Source: Acidobacteriaceae bacterium
GTDB taxonomy: Bacteria; Acidobacteriota; Terriglobia; Terriglobales; Acidobacteriaceae
Length of the DNA stretch: 64,000 bases
NCBI GenBank assembly: GCA_025356095.1
Contig: JANXUR010000074.1
Coordinates: 1-64,000, forward strand
Direction: 5' to 3'
In this document: one piece after another, positions 24,768 to 33,510 of the stretch
Position numbering within the stretch: position 1 is the first letter of the stretch
How the letters are laid out: each line of letters starts with the position of its first letter
Translations under genes and position numbers: made by a program
The notes under the pieces: generated by a model
What the model saw: the letters and a program-made list of their open reading frames with translations, nothing else
Told to the model about the DNA's origin: nothing
Database searches by the model: none

Positions 24768-25496
24768 GTGAAGCTTTCCGTCGTGATGCCCGTCTATAAC
24801 GAGCAGGCTACACTGCGTCAGGTGGTTGCCTCCGTCTTTGCCACCGGAATGGATATCGAGCTGTTATGTGTGGATGATGGCTCTCGCGATCAATCGCCCC
24901 ACATTCTGCATGAGCTCGCCGCCCAGTATCCGCAGATGCGAGTTCTCATTCAACCCAGCAATCAGGGCAAGGGTGCGGCTTTGCGCCGGGGCATTCAGGA
25001 GGCCACGGGTGATTTCGTCATCATTCAGGACGCCGACCTGGAATACGACCCCAGTGAATACTCCAAAGTTCTGGGGCCACTGAAAAAGGGAATGGCTGAC
25101 GTGGTCTATGGTTCGCGCTTTCTCGGTGGCGGGCCCCATCGCGTGCTTTATTTCTGGCATTCTGCGGGCAATTGGCTGCTGACCCTGCTCTCTAATATGC
25201 TCACCGACCTCAACCTAAGCGACATGGAAACCTGCTACAAGGCCTTTCGCCGCGAGGTGATTCAGGCGATTCCTGTCGAAGAGAACCGCTTTGGGTTCGA
25301 GCCCGAGATTACGGTCAAGATTGCCAAGCGCCGCTTGCGCGTCTACGAAGTCGGCATCAGCTATTGGGGCCGCACTTACGAAGAGGGTAAGAAGATTGGC
25401 TGGCGTGATGGGGTACGCGCCCTTTGGTGTCTGCTCAAGTATTCTTGGCTGGAAGAAAAGCGGAGTGCGGCATCCGCGCCGCAGAGCGGACAATGA
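24768..25496 (+). CDS. Family 2 glycosyltransferase (DPM1/polyprenyl-phosphate type)
   Basis: A 242-residue GT-A fold enzyme that resembles dolichol-phosphate mannosyltransferase and related polyprenyl-phosphate sugar synthases. [16 protein letters not shown] starts the nucleotide-sugar-binding half, VDDGSRDQS and the metal-binding QDADLEYDP follow, and GSRFLGGG lies near the acceptor site. No C-terminal membrane domain is present. The start is GTG with a GAGGT upstream. It overlaps the next gene by ATGA. The partner is a GT87-like membrane enzyme, so it may make the lipid-linked sugar donor that the partner uses. Confidence 0.9.
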   Translation: MKLSVVMPVYNEQATLRQVVASVFATGMDIELLCVDDGSRDQSPHILHELAAQYPQMRVLIQPSNQGKGAALRRGIQEATGDFVIIQDADLEYDPSEYSKVLGPLKKGMADVVYGSRFLGGGPHRVLYFWHSAGNWLLTLLSNMLTDLNLSDMETCYKAFRREVIQAIPVEENRFGFEPEITVKIAKRRLRVYEVGISYWGRTYEEGKKIGWRDGVRALWCLLKYSWLEEKRSAASAPQSGQ

Positions 25497-26755
25497 CGAG
25501 AAAGTGGTGGCACTGGCTGCTGCTGCTGCTGACGCTGGGGATGGCCGGTGACCTGCTTGTGCGCGGCGTGGGTGCGGCCTTGCAAGCCTGCCGCAACGAC
25601 TTCTCCGACCCCTACTTTGCCGCTACCTTATTTCGCCAAGGTCTCAATCCCTACGACCGCACGCTTGCCACGGCCTTGAGTATTCGGGCTGCGGATTGTC
25701 ACGTTCCCGTGGTTCCTCTCTACCCGCCCACGGCTTATGTTTTGTTTACCCCCCTCACTCTGTTGCCGTGGATTTGGGCCAACGTACTATGGGCACTGCT
25801 CACGGTGGCGGGCGTAGGCATCGTAGCCTGGGTTTTGGTTACGCTGGGCGGTTTTCGCGTCGGGTCTGATCAATTCTGGATCACGATTGCTGCCGTGTTT
25901 GCCTTTGCGCCCATGCACACCGCAATGCATGCTGCCAACGTCGCCGTCATCGTACTGGCCGTTGCGCTGTTGGGGGTCTTGGCGGCTAGCCGCAATTGGG
26001 ACATTCCTGCCGGGATCCTGCTGGCGATCGCCATGTGCCTTAAGCCTCAGTTTGGAGCCTGGTTCCTGATTTACTACCTAGTTCGCTGGCGGTGGCGCAT
26101 CATAGGCTCTGCCGCGCTCACCGGCGGCACACTTTCGGCCATCGCTCTTAGTGTCATCCCGTTGACCTTCGCTAAACTGCTCAGCAACTACTCCGCAAAT
26201 GTGGCCTACTGGTTCGGACCGGGCGGCCAAAACGACTTCACGGCGGCAAATCCTCTGCACTATCAGCTCTTCAACTTGCAGGTACTGTTGCATCCCGCTA
26301 TTGGCGATGCACACACCACAAATTTGGTGACCTTGGGCTTGTTCCTCACCGGACTTGGGGTGTGGGGCTACGCGATGTTCCGCCGCAAGCAGGTAGAGAC
26401 GCTGGCAATTGCGAGCTTGCTGGCACTGAGCGCGCTCCCCTTCTACCACCGTTCTTACGAAGCTGGGGCCTTCTTGCTGCTGTTGGTATGGGCGCTGACT
26501 CGGCTTGCTGAAGTTCGTTGCCGTGAGGCTTTGTTCGCGGGGCTGGCCCTTATCCCTTTTCTGCTGCCGGGCCAGGTGCTATTAAGCAGAATTACCCCTC
26601 ATCTGGCCTCCGGAGTCTTTGCCTCGTGGTGGTGGGTCTTTGTGGTTGCGCCTTATCAAGTGTGGGCACTGGTTGCGCTAAATCTGATTCTGCTGGCTGC
26701 GATGCTAGGGAGCGAACGGCTAGAATCACCATCGCCCGGTCGCGTGGAAGCATAG
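25493..26755 (+). CDS. GT87-like polytopic membrane glycosyltransferase
   Basis: A 420-residue integral membrane protein with about ten hydrophobic segments. The first loop holds [21 protein letters not shown], with the acidic and aromatic pattern of the GT87/DUF2029 family. These enzymes use polyprenyl-phosphate mannose or similar donors outside the membrane. The ATG at 25493 overlaps the stop of the GT2 gene, which fixes the start; the frame is open upstream to 25424 only inside that gene. The acceptor substrate is unknown. Confidence 0.8.
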   Translation: MTRKWWHWLLLLLTLGMAGDLLVRGVGAALQACRNDFSDPYFAATLFRQGLNPYDRTLATALSIRAADCHVPVVPLYPPTAYVLFTPLTLLPWIWANVLWALLTVAGVGIVAWVLVTLGGFRVGSDQFWITIAAVFAFAPMHTAMHAANVAVIVLAVALLGVLAASRNWDIPAGILLAIAMCLKPQFGAWFLIYYLVRWRWRIIGSAALTGGTLSAIALSVIPLTFAKLLSNYSANVAYWFGPGGQNDFTAANPLHYQLFNLQVLLHPAIGDAHTTNLVTLGLFLTGLGVWGYAMFRRKQVETLAIASLLALSALPFYHRSYEAGAFLLLLVWALTRLAEVRCREALFAGLALIPFLLPGQVLLSRITPHLASGVFASWWWVFVVAPYQVWALVALNLILLAAMLGSERLESPSPGRVEA

Positions 26756-26761
26756 CCAGTT

Positions 26762-27637
26762 TTAGTGATGCGGGGGAGCAGGCGTTGGCGCCGGAGGCAG
26801 CGAAGCACCTAAAGGCTGGCCTGAGGGCTGGCCCGGTGACGGTGACGGTGACGGTGACGGTGTGCGCAGAATAATATCCACCCGGCGATTCAGGGTGCGC
26901 CCCTCTTCCGTGTCATTCTCGGCAATGGGATGGTACTCCGCATAGCCCGCCGCCGAAAGCCGTCCCGGCGGAATTCCATATTTCTCAATCAGCAGCCGCG
27001 TCAACTCGGTGGCGCGAGCGGTCGAAAGCTCCCAGTTAGAAGCGTACTGTGCATTGTGGATGGGGATGCTGTCAGAGTGCCCCTCAATCTGTACCATGCA
27101 GCCGTTGCTCTGCAGTGTTGCCGCAATCTTAGCTACGGTGGGTAGGGCCGCATCTTTTAGGTGAGCGGAGCCGCTATCGAAAAAGCCGACCTCACCCAAG
27201 CTAATGATGAGGCCGTCGGGGCCAGACCGCAGATGTACTTCTTGCTTCCCCAATTCCTTTTGCAACGTCTTTTCTACCTGCTTTTGCAGTTCCGCCTTCG
27301 TGGTCTCGTCCGGAGCCCCCCCGAGCCGGCTTTGTGCGTTGGGGACAAACCGCCCCAGTGAGCCCGTGTGTTCGGCGCTCTGTATGGTCTGAATGCTGTT
27401 GAAGGGTACTGGCGCATCGTCCGACACAGGAACCCGCGTGCCCGATGCGGGGAACATGCCTAGATCCTCAAACGCGACCTGCACCGCTTTGGATATTTTG
27501 CCCACTTTGCGGTTATCCACTTGCGACGAGGAGAACAAGACCACGAAGAATGCAAAAAGCAGGGTGATGAAGTCGGCATAGGAAATCAGCCAACGCTCGT
27601 GGTTTACGTGTTCGGGATGTTTCTTCTTGCGGGCCAT
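26762..27637 (-). CDS. motB: Flagellar stator protein MotB
   Basis: The 291-residue MotB anchors the stator to peptidoglycan. One membrane helix (about residues 17-38) carries the ion-binding Asp22 in ISYADFITLL. A plug/linker follows, then the OmpA-like peptidoglycan-binding domain (about 130-260), with QIEGHSDSIPI and the Arg-rich LNRRVDIIL. The C-terminus is a Pro/Ser-rich tail from a GGTGAC repeat. It follows motA by 39 bases. It converges with the GT87 gene with only 6 bases between. Confidence 0.95.
   Translation of the reverse strand: MARKKKHPEHVNHERWLISYADFITLLFAFFVVLFSSSQVDNRKVGKISKAVQVAFEDLGMFPASGTRVPVSDDAPVPFNSIQTIQSAEHTGSLGRFVPNAQSRLGGAPDETTKAELQKQVEKTLQKELGKQEVHLRSGPDGLIISLGEVGFFDSGSAHLKDAALPTVAKIAATLQSNGCMVQIEGHSDSIPIHNAQYASNWELSTARATELTRLLIEKYGIPPGRLSAAGYAEYHPIAENDTEEGRTLNRRVDIILRTPSPSPSPSPGQPSGQPLGASLPPAPTPAPPHH
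26835..26862. repeat. GGTGAC hexanucleotide repeat at the motB 3' end
   Basis: Four to five uninterrupted copies encode the PSPSPSPS tail of MotB on the minus strand. The unit is a multiple of three. MotB proteins normally end soon after the OmpA-like domain. Confidence 0.85.
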
Positions 27638-27676
27638 AGTCGCTGCGAGCTGCGTGTCACAAGACGCTTTTTATCC

Positions 27677-28438
27677 TTACTTCTTTTCCGGCACGGTCGC
27701 GCCAATGTACCCGTACAGTTTGGTTTCGATCATGCGCGGATTCATGCCTTCCAGAATCGAGAGCACACCATCGAGCGTCATTTCATGAATCAAGTGTTCT
27801 TCGTGAATCCGTATCTTTAACTTACCTGCGCTGGGTAGAGCGACAATGTTGGCTAGTCCCACACCATAGATCGTCGCCACAAATGCCACGGCGATACCGC
27901 GACCAACCTCAGTAATATTGTCGAGGTGCTGCATCACCTGAATGAGTCCCAGCACCGCGCCGATAATCCCAATGGTCGGCGCGTATCCGCCAATGGCTTC
28001 GAATACTGCCGGAATCTTCTCGTCGCGCGATCCCATCTGGTCGAGATCTACTTCCATAATTGCGCGTAGCTCTTCCGGTTCGGTACCATCCACCGCGAGC
28101 ATCAGAGCCTTCTTCAGGAATGGTTCTTTGATTTTGCTAATCTCTGCATCCAGAGAAACGATGCCCTCTTTACGGGCTTGGTTGGCAAACTTTACCAGTT
28201 CCTGAATCGTCTCTTTGGCGTCGTGATGAGGCTGCACTACCACCTGGATGCCGCGTTTGAAAGCAGCGAGCACCACTTCCAGCGGAAACGAAATCATCAC
28301 CGCGCCCAGTGTTCCAAGGCCCACGATGATGGCAGCGGTAGGTTGCAACACAGTCCCCACCTTACCGCCTTCCATCAACATGCCGCCCAGAATGCCGCCC
28401 AAACCGATGACGACTCCACCTATGGTTGCCTTGTCCAC
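27677..28438 (-). CDS. motA: Flagellar stator protein MotA
   Basis: The 253-residue MotA forms the ion channel ring around MotB. Four membrane helices are visible: IGGVVIGLGGILGGML, AAIIVGLGTLGAVM, GGYAPTIGIIGAVLGLI with the conserved Pro, and the last around GIAVAFVATIYGVGLAN. The cytoplasmic loop (about 70-150) holds the charged residues that face FliG. It lies 22 bases after flbD and 39 before motB. Confidence 0.95.
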   Translation of the reverse strand: MDKATIGGVVIGLGGILGGMLMEGGKVGTVLQPTAAIIVGLGTLGAVMISFPLEVVLAAFKRGIQVVVQPHHDAKETIQELVKFANQARKEGIVSLDAEISKIKEPFLKKALMLAVDGTEPEELRAIMEVDLDQMGSRDEKIPAVFEAIGGYAPTIGIIGAVLGLIQVMQHLDNITEVGRGIAVAFVATIYGVGLANIVALPSAGKLKIRIHEEHLIHEMTLDGVLSILEGMNPRMIETKLYGYIGATVPEKK

Positions 28439-28460
28439 ACCGCTCCTGCCTGCTATCTGC

Positions 28461-28721
28461 TTAGTGGTTGTCGTCGTCCTCCGGCTTGCCCTTTGCCGGA
28501 GGTGTAAGTGCGAGCGGGCTTACCCAAACGCCCGAAAGACCCGCTAAAATTTTCTGCCGGAATTCAATGATTCGTTCCATAACCTGCGAAGCACTCTCCA
28601 TCACTACAATCTTTTCCCCGCCAATGAGCGTAATGACCGTGTCATGGGCCTGCTCCACAAATTTAATAAGGTCCGAGTTCACGGCCAGCGGCTGCCGATT
28701 GAGGCGGGTGAGTTGAATCAT
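28461..28721 (-). CDS. flbD: FlbD/SwrD-type flagellar protein
   Basis: An 86-residue protein of the FlbD (SwrD) family, found just before motA in many Gram-positives, Thermotogae and acidobacteria. The conserved core is MIQLTRLNRQPLAVNSD, then TVITLIGGEKIVVMES and EFRQKIL. SwrD is known to raise stator torque in Bacillus. The tail (PPAKGKPEDDDNH) is extra. I set the start at MIQL; the open frame continues to 28832 over the promoter region but without family similarity. Confidence 0.9.
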   Translation of the reverse strand: MIQLTRLNRQPLAVNSDLIKFVEQAHDTVITLIGGEKIVVMESASQVMERIIEFRQKILAGLSGVWVSPLALTPPAKGKPEDDDNH

Positions 28722-28775
28722 GGAATTTGTCTTCGCGCAGGCAAAGTTCAGATATAGATGCTGTGCCCTCTTACT

Positions 28776-28803
28776 GTATCGGGAGAACCGTTCATTTTCT
28801 TTA
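28776..28803 (-). promoter_or_regulatory. Sigma-28-like promoter before flbD-motA-motB
   Basis: On the minus strand TAAA (28800-28803), 16 bases, then CCCGATAC (28776-28783), matching 6 of 8 bases of GCCGATAA. The -10 lies 55 bases before the flbD ATG. The long spacer matches that of the candidate before cheW. Confidence 0.5.
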
Positions 28804-28818
28804 TTCCAAGGACGCACC

Positions 28819-28832
28819 GTGACCATGGTCAC
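28819..28832. promoter_or_regulatory. 14-bp perfect palindrome between the fliC and flbD promoters
   Basis: GTGACCATGGTCAC is a perfect inverted repeat. Its right edge touches the -35-like element of the fliC promoter, and it lies 16 bases from the -35 of the opposite promoter. The position suits an operator bound by a dimeric regulator. No regulator gene can be tied to it. Confidence 0.45.
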
Positions 28833-28859
28833 TTGAGCAAGCCTCCACTGCGCCGATGA
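28833..28859 (+). promoter_or_regulatory. Sigma-28-like promoter of fliC
   Basis: TTGA (28833-28836), 15 bases, then GCCGATGA (28852-28859). The -10 matches 7 of 8 bases of the FliA consensus and the spacing is exact; the -35 differs from TAAA. It lies 104 bases before the fliC ATG. Confidence 0.6.
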
Positions 28860-28963
28860 GGAGAGTGTAAGCAGAGAATTCCGCGAATCAGGACGGAACC
28901 GGGCCTCATAGGCTGCGGTCCCGGAACCTAATCCGAATTCGGGAGTTCGAGAGGAGTACTACC

Positions 28964-30115
28964 ATGGCATTTAGCATTCTCAACAACATCCCGTCGCTGG
29001 TGGCACAGAATCAACTGAACAACACCGCAGCCGGGTTGCAACGCACCTTGTTCCGGTTGTCGTCTGGTTCGCGTATTAACTCCGGCGCGGATGACGCGGC
29101 AGGTCTGGCAATTGCAGATGGTTTGCACGCCAACACCACCGCTCTGACGCAGTCCGCGCGTAACGCAAATGATGGCGTCGGCAAACTGCAAGTCGCTGAC
29201 GGCGCTCTGGCGCAGGTCACCAACCTGCTTAACCGCAGTGTCACACTGGCTACCGAGTCGGCCACCGGCACGGTCAGCGACTCGCAGCGAGTCGCGCTGG
29301 ACGCAGAATTTTCCGCCATCAAGTCGGAAATTGACCGTATCGGCAGCACCACCACCTTTAACGGGACTCAGGTGTTCCAGAACACCACCGCGCCCAACAA
29401 GAATGAGCAGGATACGGGCGTCGGCGGGTTGACGCTCGCCACCGGCTTGACCAATACTGACACCGTCACCGTTACTTCCGGGGCCAAGACGTTCACCTTC
29501 ACGGCCAACGCCACCAGTACGGTTGGCGATTTGGTCAACGGAATTAACGCGGACCAGACGGTTGGAGCCAAGGCCTACTTGGACGGCAGCGGCAACCTGG
29601 TGGTCACTGATCAGGCGGGCCGAAATAACATTACCGCCACTTCGACCGATCCGATTCTGGGTGCGTTCACCAACCCCACCGCTACGGTCGCCAACAGCAC
29701 CAACATTTACCTCAGCGACTCCAGCAGCGTTGGTTCCAGCACGATTTCAGTCACCATCGGCGCTTTGTCGCAGTCCAAGGTGAACTATGGTGCGTCCAGT
29801 GTGGATTTGAGCAGCGACGCGCTGACCACGTCGGGCGGTGCGCAGACCGCACTGACCGATATCAATCAGGCCATTCAGAACGTGTCTGCTATCCGCGGTT
29901 CGCTCGGTGCCACCATCAACCGGCTCCAGTCAGCCTCAACGGTTATCAACGTGCAGACACAGAACCTGACGGCAGCCGAAGACGGCATCCGCTCGGCAGA
30001 TATTGCCTCGGAAGTCGCCAACCTCACTAAGTTCAACATCCTGAACCAGACCGGCATTTCGGCTCTGGCGCAGGCGAATCAAGCCCAGCAGAGCATTTTG
30101 TCCCTGTTGCGGTAA
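28964..30115 (+). CDS. fliC: Flagellin
   Basis: The 383-residue flagellin forms the filament. The D0/D1 N-terminal part starts ILNNIPSLVAQNQLNNT and has LSSGSRINSGADDAAGLAIA, the classic signature. The variable middle (about 145-270) is Thr/Ser/Gly-rich. The C-terminal D1/D0 part ends ALAQANQAQQSILSLLR. A strong GAGAGGAG lies about ten bases before the ATG. A sigma-28-like promoter precedes it and a strong terminator follows, so it can be a separate transcript. It is the only flagellin in the window. Confidence 0.97.
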   Translation: MAFSILNNIPSLVAQNQLNNTAAGLQRTLFRLSSGSRINSGADDAAGLAIADGLHANTTALTQSARNANDGVGKLQVADGALAQVTNLLNRSVTLATESATGTVSDSQRVALDAEFSAIKSEIDRIGSTTTFNGTQVFQNTTAPNKNEQDTGVGGLTLATGLTNTDTVTVTSGAKTFTFTANATSTVGDLVNGINADQTVGAKAYLDGSGNLVVTDQAGRNNITATSTDPILGAFTNPTATVANSTNIYLSDSSSVGSSTISVTIGALSQSKVNYGASSVDLSSDALTTSGGAQTALTDINQAIQNVSAIRGSLGATINRLQSASTVINVQTQNLTAAEDGIRSADIASEVANLTKFNILNQTGISALAQANQAQQSILSLLR

Positions 30116-30133
30116 GCAGGTTCTCATCGGCCA

Positions 30134-30159
30134 CCGCGCGGAGCGAGAGCTCCGCGCGG
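30134..30159 (+). terminator. Strong hairpin after fliC
   Basis: CCGCGCGGAG (30134-30143) pairs with CTCCGCGCGG (30150-30159), a 10-bp perfect stem with a CGAGAG loop, followed by GTTGCTTT. It lies 18 bases past the fliC stop and can end most fliC transcripts before fliD, giving more flagellin than cap. Confidence 0.75.
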
Positions 30160-30193
30160 GTTGCTTTGCACCTGCCGGAATTAGAGGACTCTT

Positions 30194-31534
30194 ATGTCGA
30201 GCGTATCGAGCGGGATTGCTGCAGCCGCCAATACCGGCAGCGGTATAGACGTGCAAGCCACTGTGGACCAGATCATTCAGTCCCAGTCGGGGTCACTCAA
30301 TCAGCTACAAGGGCAGCAGTCCACGTTCAATGTCGAGACTGCTGTGCTCAATAGCATCAGCGGTAGCCTCAGCACACTTCAAACCAAAGTCAACTCGCTG
30401 AATGATGTATTGGGCGCGCTGAACTCCCGGCTGGCAACTTCCTCCAATACTGGCATTTTTTCCGCCGGCGCAGATGCCACGGCCGCCTCCGGCAGCCATC
30501 TGATTCGGGTCACCAACCTTGCCAGCACGGCGGCCTACTACACCGATCCGCAAACCTCAGCGACTACCACCCTCGCGACTGGCACTTTTGACCTTCAGCT
30601 CGGCACCAGTCCCGCCACCACCATCACAGTGGATAGTACCAACAACACCCTGAACGGTTTGGCCAGCAGCATCAACGGGCTGAAAGTTGGCGTCACTGCG
30701 TCCGTCATCAATGATGCCAATGGTTCGCGGCTGGCTCTGGTCAGCACCACCAGCGGCGCCCCGGGCAACATTACCATTGCCAACAACACCACCGCCCTGA
30801 ACTTTACCCAGGCCACGCAAGGCCTCAACGCACAACTGACGGTGGATGGCGTCCCGATTTCTAGCACCACCAACACGGTAGCCGGGGTATTACAGGGTGT
30901 AACACTGACCCTCAATTCCGCTGCGCCGGGCACCGACGTAAGCCTTGTCGTCGCCCCCGACACCGGTAGCGTCAAGCAGGCGATCAACGATTTCGTCTCA
31001 GCGTATAACGTCATCATATCCAGCATCAACCAGCAGTTTCAAGTGGATTCCAGCGGCAATGGCGGTACCCTTACCGGCAATTCTTCGTTGCGTACCTTGC
31101 AATCCAGCCTGCTGAACAATGTCAACTTTGCAGTGAGTGGTAACAATGGCACCGTGAATTTATCCTCCATCGGCGTGAATCTGCAAAATGACGGAACCTT
31201 GTTGGTGGATAATTCCGCGCTGACCACTGCCCTCAATAACAATTTCACCGGGGTTCACAACCTGTTCCAGACCACCGGAACCAACACTGGATTCGCGGAC
31301 AACTTTAGCAAGACTCTGTTGCAGTTGACCGATTCGACTGCCGGCCCCATCGGCATTGAACTCAAAGGGGTGAGCAACAATCAAGCCGATATCGCGCAAC
31401 AGATTCAAGAATTCCAAGATCGTCTGGCCACGCAGCGTACCCTGCTGATTAAAACCTACAGTCAAATTGATGCACAACTGCGGCAGCTACCCTACCTGCA
31501 AGCTCAAATCGCCGCCGAGTTGGCAGCGAAGTAG
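30194..31534 (+). CDS. fliD: Flagellar filament cap protein FliD
   Basis: The 446-residue FliD (HAP2) caps the growing filament. The N-terminal part has TGSGIDVQATVDQIIQSQ, the FliD signature, and the C-terminal part (about 390-446) forms the coiled-coil leg, ending LPYLQAQIAAELAAK. The middle domains are Thr/Ser/Asn-rich as usual. AGAGGA lies about six bases before the ATG. Secreted by the flagellar export system with its chaperone, probably the FliT-like gene downstream. Confidence 0.93.
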   Translation: MSSVSSGIAAAANTGSGIDVQATVDQIIQSQSGSLNQLQGQQSTFNVETAVLNSISGSLSTLQTKVNSLNDVLGALNSRLATSSNTGIFSAGADATAASGSHLIRVTNLASTAAYYTDPQTSATTTLATGTFDLQLGTSPATTITVDSTNNTLNGLASSINGLKVGVTASVINDANGSRLALVSTTSGAPGNITIANNTTALNFTQATQGLNAQLTVDGVPISSTTNTVAGVLQGVTLTLNSAAPGTDVSLVVAPDTGSVKQAINDFVSAYNVIISSINQQFQVDSSGNGGTLTGNSSLRTLQSSLLNNVNFAVSGNNGTVNLSSIGVNLQNDGTLLVDNSALTTALNNNFTGVHNLFQTTGTNTGFADNFSKTLLQLTDSTAGPIGIELKGVSNNQADIAQQIQEFQDRLATQRTLLIKTYSQIDAQLRQLPYLQAQIAAELAAK

Positions 31535-31537
31535 TGC

Positions 31538-31567
31538 GAACTGAAGAACTCCGAACTAAAGAACTCC
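31538..31567. repeat. Two tandem 15-bp copies before fliS
   Basis: GAACTGAAGAACTCC is followed by GAACTAAAGAACTCC in the gap between fliD and fliS. The second copy ends one base before the fliS ATG and takes the place of a normal ribosome-binding site. Confidence 0.8.
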
Positions 31568-31568
31568 T

Positions 31569-32039
31569 ATGACCAATGCTGACCAGGCTTATCGCGAAGG
31601 GGCGACTCGGGGATCCACCCCCGTGGGGCGTGTAGTAATGCTGTATGACCAACTTGTGCGCGACCTTACCCGCGCTTCGGCAGCCATCGCTGCCGGGGAC
31701 GTGCCCCGACGTTCGGATGAACTTGCCCACGCACACGACGTAATTGGAGTCTTGCAGGGCACCTTGGATCTGGAACGCGGCGGCGATGTTGCCCGCAGTC
31801 TCGATCGTATGTATAGCATTCTTCGCCGGCAGTTGTTGGACGCGCAGTGCGCTGCCTCCACCGCCGCACTGCAAGAGCCAATCCAGATTGTGCTCTCGCT
31901 CCGCGAAGCGTGGATGGAAGTCGAACGGCAAATCGTGGCAGCCGATGCGGTCACGCCAACGGTATCATCGCAACCCTCTTCTGTTCCGGCAACTTCTCTC
32001 ACTGGGGCCGAGTCCGTACCAATGGAATGGCAAGCATGA
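31569..32039 (+). CDS. fliS: Flagellin chaperone FliS
   Basis: The 156-residue FliS binds the flagellin C-terminus in the cytoplasm and keeps it from polymerising. The N-terminal helix has QAYREGATRGSTPVGRVVMLYDQLVRD, split here over two helices as in the family, and the third region has LQGTLDLERGGDVARSLDRMY. The last 30 residues are a Ser/Thr-rich tail beyond the usual length. No normal ribosome-binding site is visible. The stop overlaps the next ATG (ATGA). Confidence 0.92.
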   Translation: MTNADQAYREGATRGSTPVGRVVMLYDQLVRDLTRASAAIAAGDVPRRSDELAHAHDVIGVLQGTLDLERGGDVARSLDRMYSILRRQLLDAQCAASTAALQEPIQIVLSLREAWMEVERQIVAADAVTPTVSSQPSSVPATSLTGAESVPMEWQA

Positions 32040-32452
32040 CGAACACTAGCGACACCTCCTTTTCTGCCACTCTGTTGGCACCGTGGGCAGAGCATCGCCA
32101 GTCACTGGAGTCTTACCTCGAAATGCTGGCCGCACCGGACGCTCGCCTGCAAATGTCTGCCCCTCGCTTGCGCGCCCTGAGCAGTACCCTTGCGGCTGCA
32201 GCCAATTGGGCCCGCAATGCTTCCGCCCGCACCTCGCTGAATCTCTCGGCCAACCTATCGCCACACGCAAATTCGTCGGTGACCCAGTCACTGCGGCAAT
32301 ATCGCGCCCTGCTGGCAGAGTTGCAAGCCTCGCTTAGAAAGTTCGGCGAGGATCTTACGCAGCATCGTGAACAATTGCGCAGCGAAGCCGGACACATGCG
32401 CGCAGCAGAAGCGTGGGTGCAACGCTCTAGTCAGGTTGCCGTGCGCGGTTAG
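32036..32452 (+). CDS. FliT-like flagellar chaperone (by position and helical pattern)
   Basis: A 138-residue, mostly helical protein. Its ATG overlaps the fliS stop. A FliT-type chaperone for FliD is the usual third gene after fliD and fliS, and size and composition fit: long amphipathic helices around LESYLEMLAAPDARLQM and TQSLRQYRALLAELQASLRKF. Similarity to FliT or FlgN is too weak to call by eye. It is the last gene of the plus-strand filament operon. Confidence 0.7.
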   Translation: MTNTSDTSFSATLLAPWAEHRQSLESYLEMLAAPDARLQMSAPRLRALSSTLAAAANWARNASARTSLNLSANLSPHANSSVTQSLRQYRALLAELQASLRKFGEDLTQHREQLRSEAGHMRAAEAWVQRSSQVAVRG

Positions 32453-32501
32453 GTCCAAAGGCGTTCGGTGCTGCACGCTGGTGGCTGCGCGCTGGTTCGC
32501 T

Positions 32502-32518
32502 AGGCGGCGCTGCCGCCT
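32502..32518. terminator. G+C-rich hairpin between convergent fliT-like and flgL genes
   Basis: AGGCGGC (32502-32508) pairs with GCCGCCT (32512-32518) around GCT, 50 bases after the fliT-like stop and 54 before the flgL stop. There is no T-run, so it is a weak terminator candidate that could serve both strands. Confidence 0.35.
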
Positions 32519-32571
32519 TGCGGTATGCTACCTCACGGCGCCGCAGGGTGCCGCTTCATCTCATAATTGAC

Positions 32572-33462
32572 CTACCGCAGGAAGTCAAACAGGCTGTTTT
32601 GTGAAATGCGTGCGGCTGCCTGATAGGCAGCTTGCCGTGCTGTCTGACTCTGAGTCAGGTCACTGATCGTCTTAGCCAAGTCCGCACCGGTTAAATCAGT
32701 CTCTTGTTTGGTCAGGTCAATCTTCTCGCTATTCAAGAAACTACTCTGGTCAGTCAGCTGATTGATAGTATTGCCAAAAAACGAGCGCGCCGTCCCGATA
32801 AAATCGTAAGCCTGTCGTAACGAGTTGAGCGCGGTATCTACACTGGTGCCTGCGGTGATGGCGGCGCTGACGTCATGCAACGCCTGAAATACGTCGGTGC
32901 CGGGGGCGGAGAATAGCTGTGAGCCTGGCAGGTTCACCTGCAATTGGTAGCTCTCCCCCACCTGCACCTGATTCACTCCACTATTGCCGTCATAGCGGAC
33001 TCCTGAGGTAGTGGTTCCGTCGAGGGCGTAGGGAGCGGAGGCTGTGTTGGTACCGGCAAAAAGAAACGTTCCCTGAAACGATGTGTTGGCCAGTTGAACG
33101 ACCTGCTGCTGGATGCCATCCAGCTCTTGTGCAATCGCACTGCGATCTCCTGCGGAAAGTGTCCCGGTGCCGCCCTGCACGGCAAGGCTGATGGCTCGTT
33201 GCAGAGAAGTCGTAACCGAACTTAACGTAGAGTCTGCGGACTGCAATCGCGTCTGAATGCTGGTAACACTGTGCAGAAATTGATCGACTTGCTGCGAGCG
33301 GTCGTGGTTCTGCACAATTGCAGCCGCGGCTGCCGGGTCGTCCGATGGGCTGTTGACTCGCCGCCCAGTGGATATTTGCAGCAACGCCGTCTGCTGATCC
33401 TGCTGAATGCGCTCGATGGCAGCCAGCGCGTCGTCGAAATTGTTGGGATTGATGCGTAACAT
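32572..33462 (-). CDS. flgL: Flagellar hook-filament junction protein FlgL
   Basis: The 296-residue FlgL (HAP3) joins hook and filament. It has the flagellin-like N-terminal helix (QQTALLQISTGRRVNSPSDDP) and C-terminal helix (QAAARISQNSLFDFLR) and a short middle. It follows flgK by 48 bases and is the last gene of the long minus-strand flagellar run. Confidence 0.93.
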   Translation of the reverse strand: MLRINPNNFDDALAAIERIQQDQQTALLQISTGRRVNSPSDDPAAAAAIVQNHDRSQQVDQFLHSVTSIQTRLQSADSTLSSVTTSLQRAISLAVQGGTGTLSAGDRSAIAQELDGIQQQVVQLANTSFQGTFLFAGTNTASAPYALDGTTTSGVRYDGNSGVNQVQVGESYQLQVNLPGSQLFSAPGTDVFQALHDVSAAITAGTSVDTALNSLRQAYDFIGTARSFFGNTINQLTDQSSFLNSEKIDLTKQETDLTGADLAKTISDLTQSQTARQAAYQAAARISQNSLFDFLR

Positions 33463-33510
33463 CGTGCCTGCTCTGCCTGCGCTGCCCGATTGCTTGCAAC
33501 GCTCGATCTG

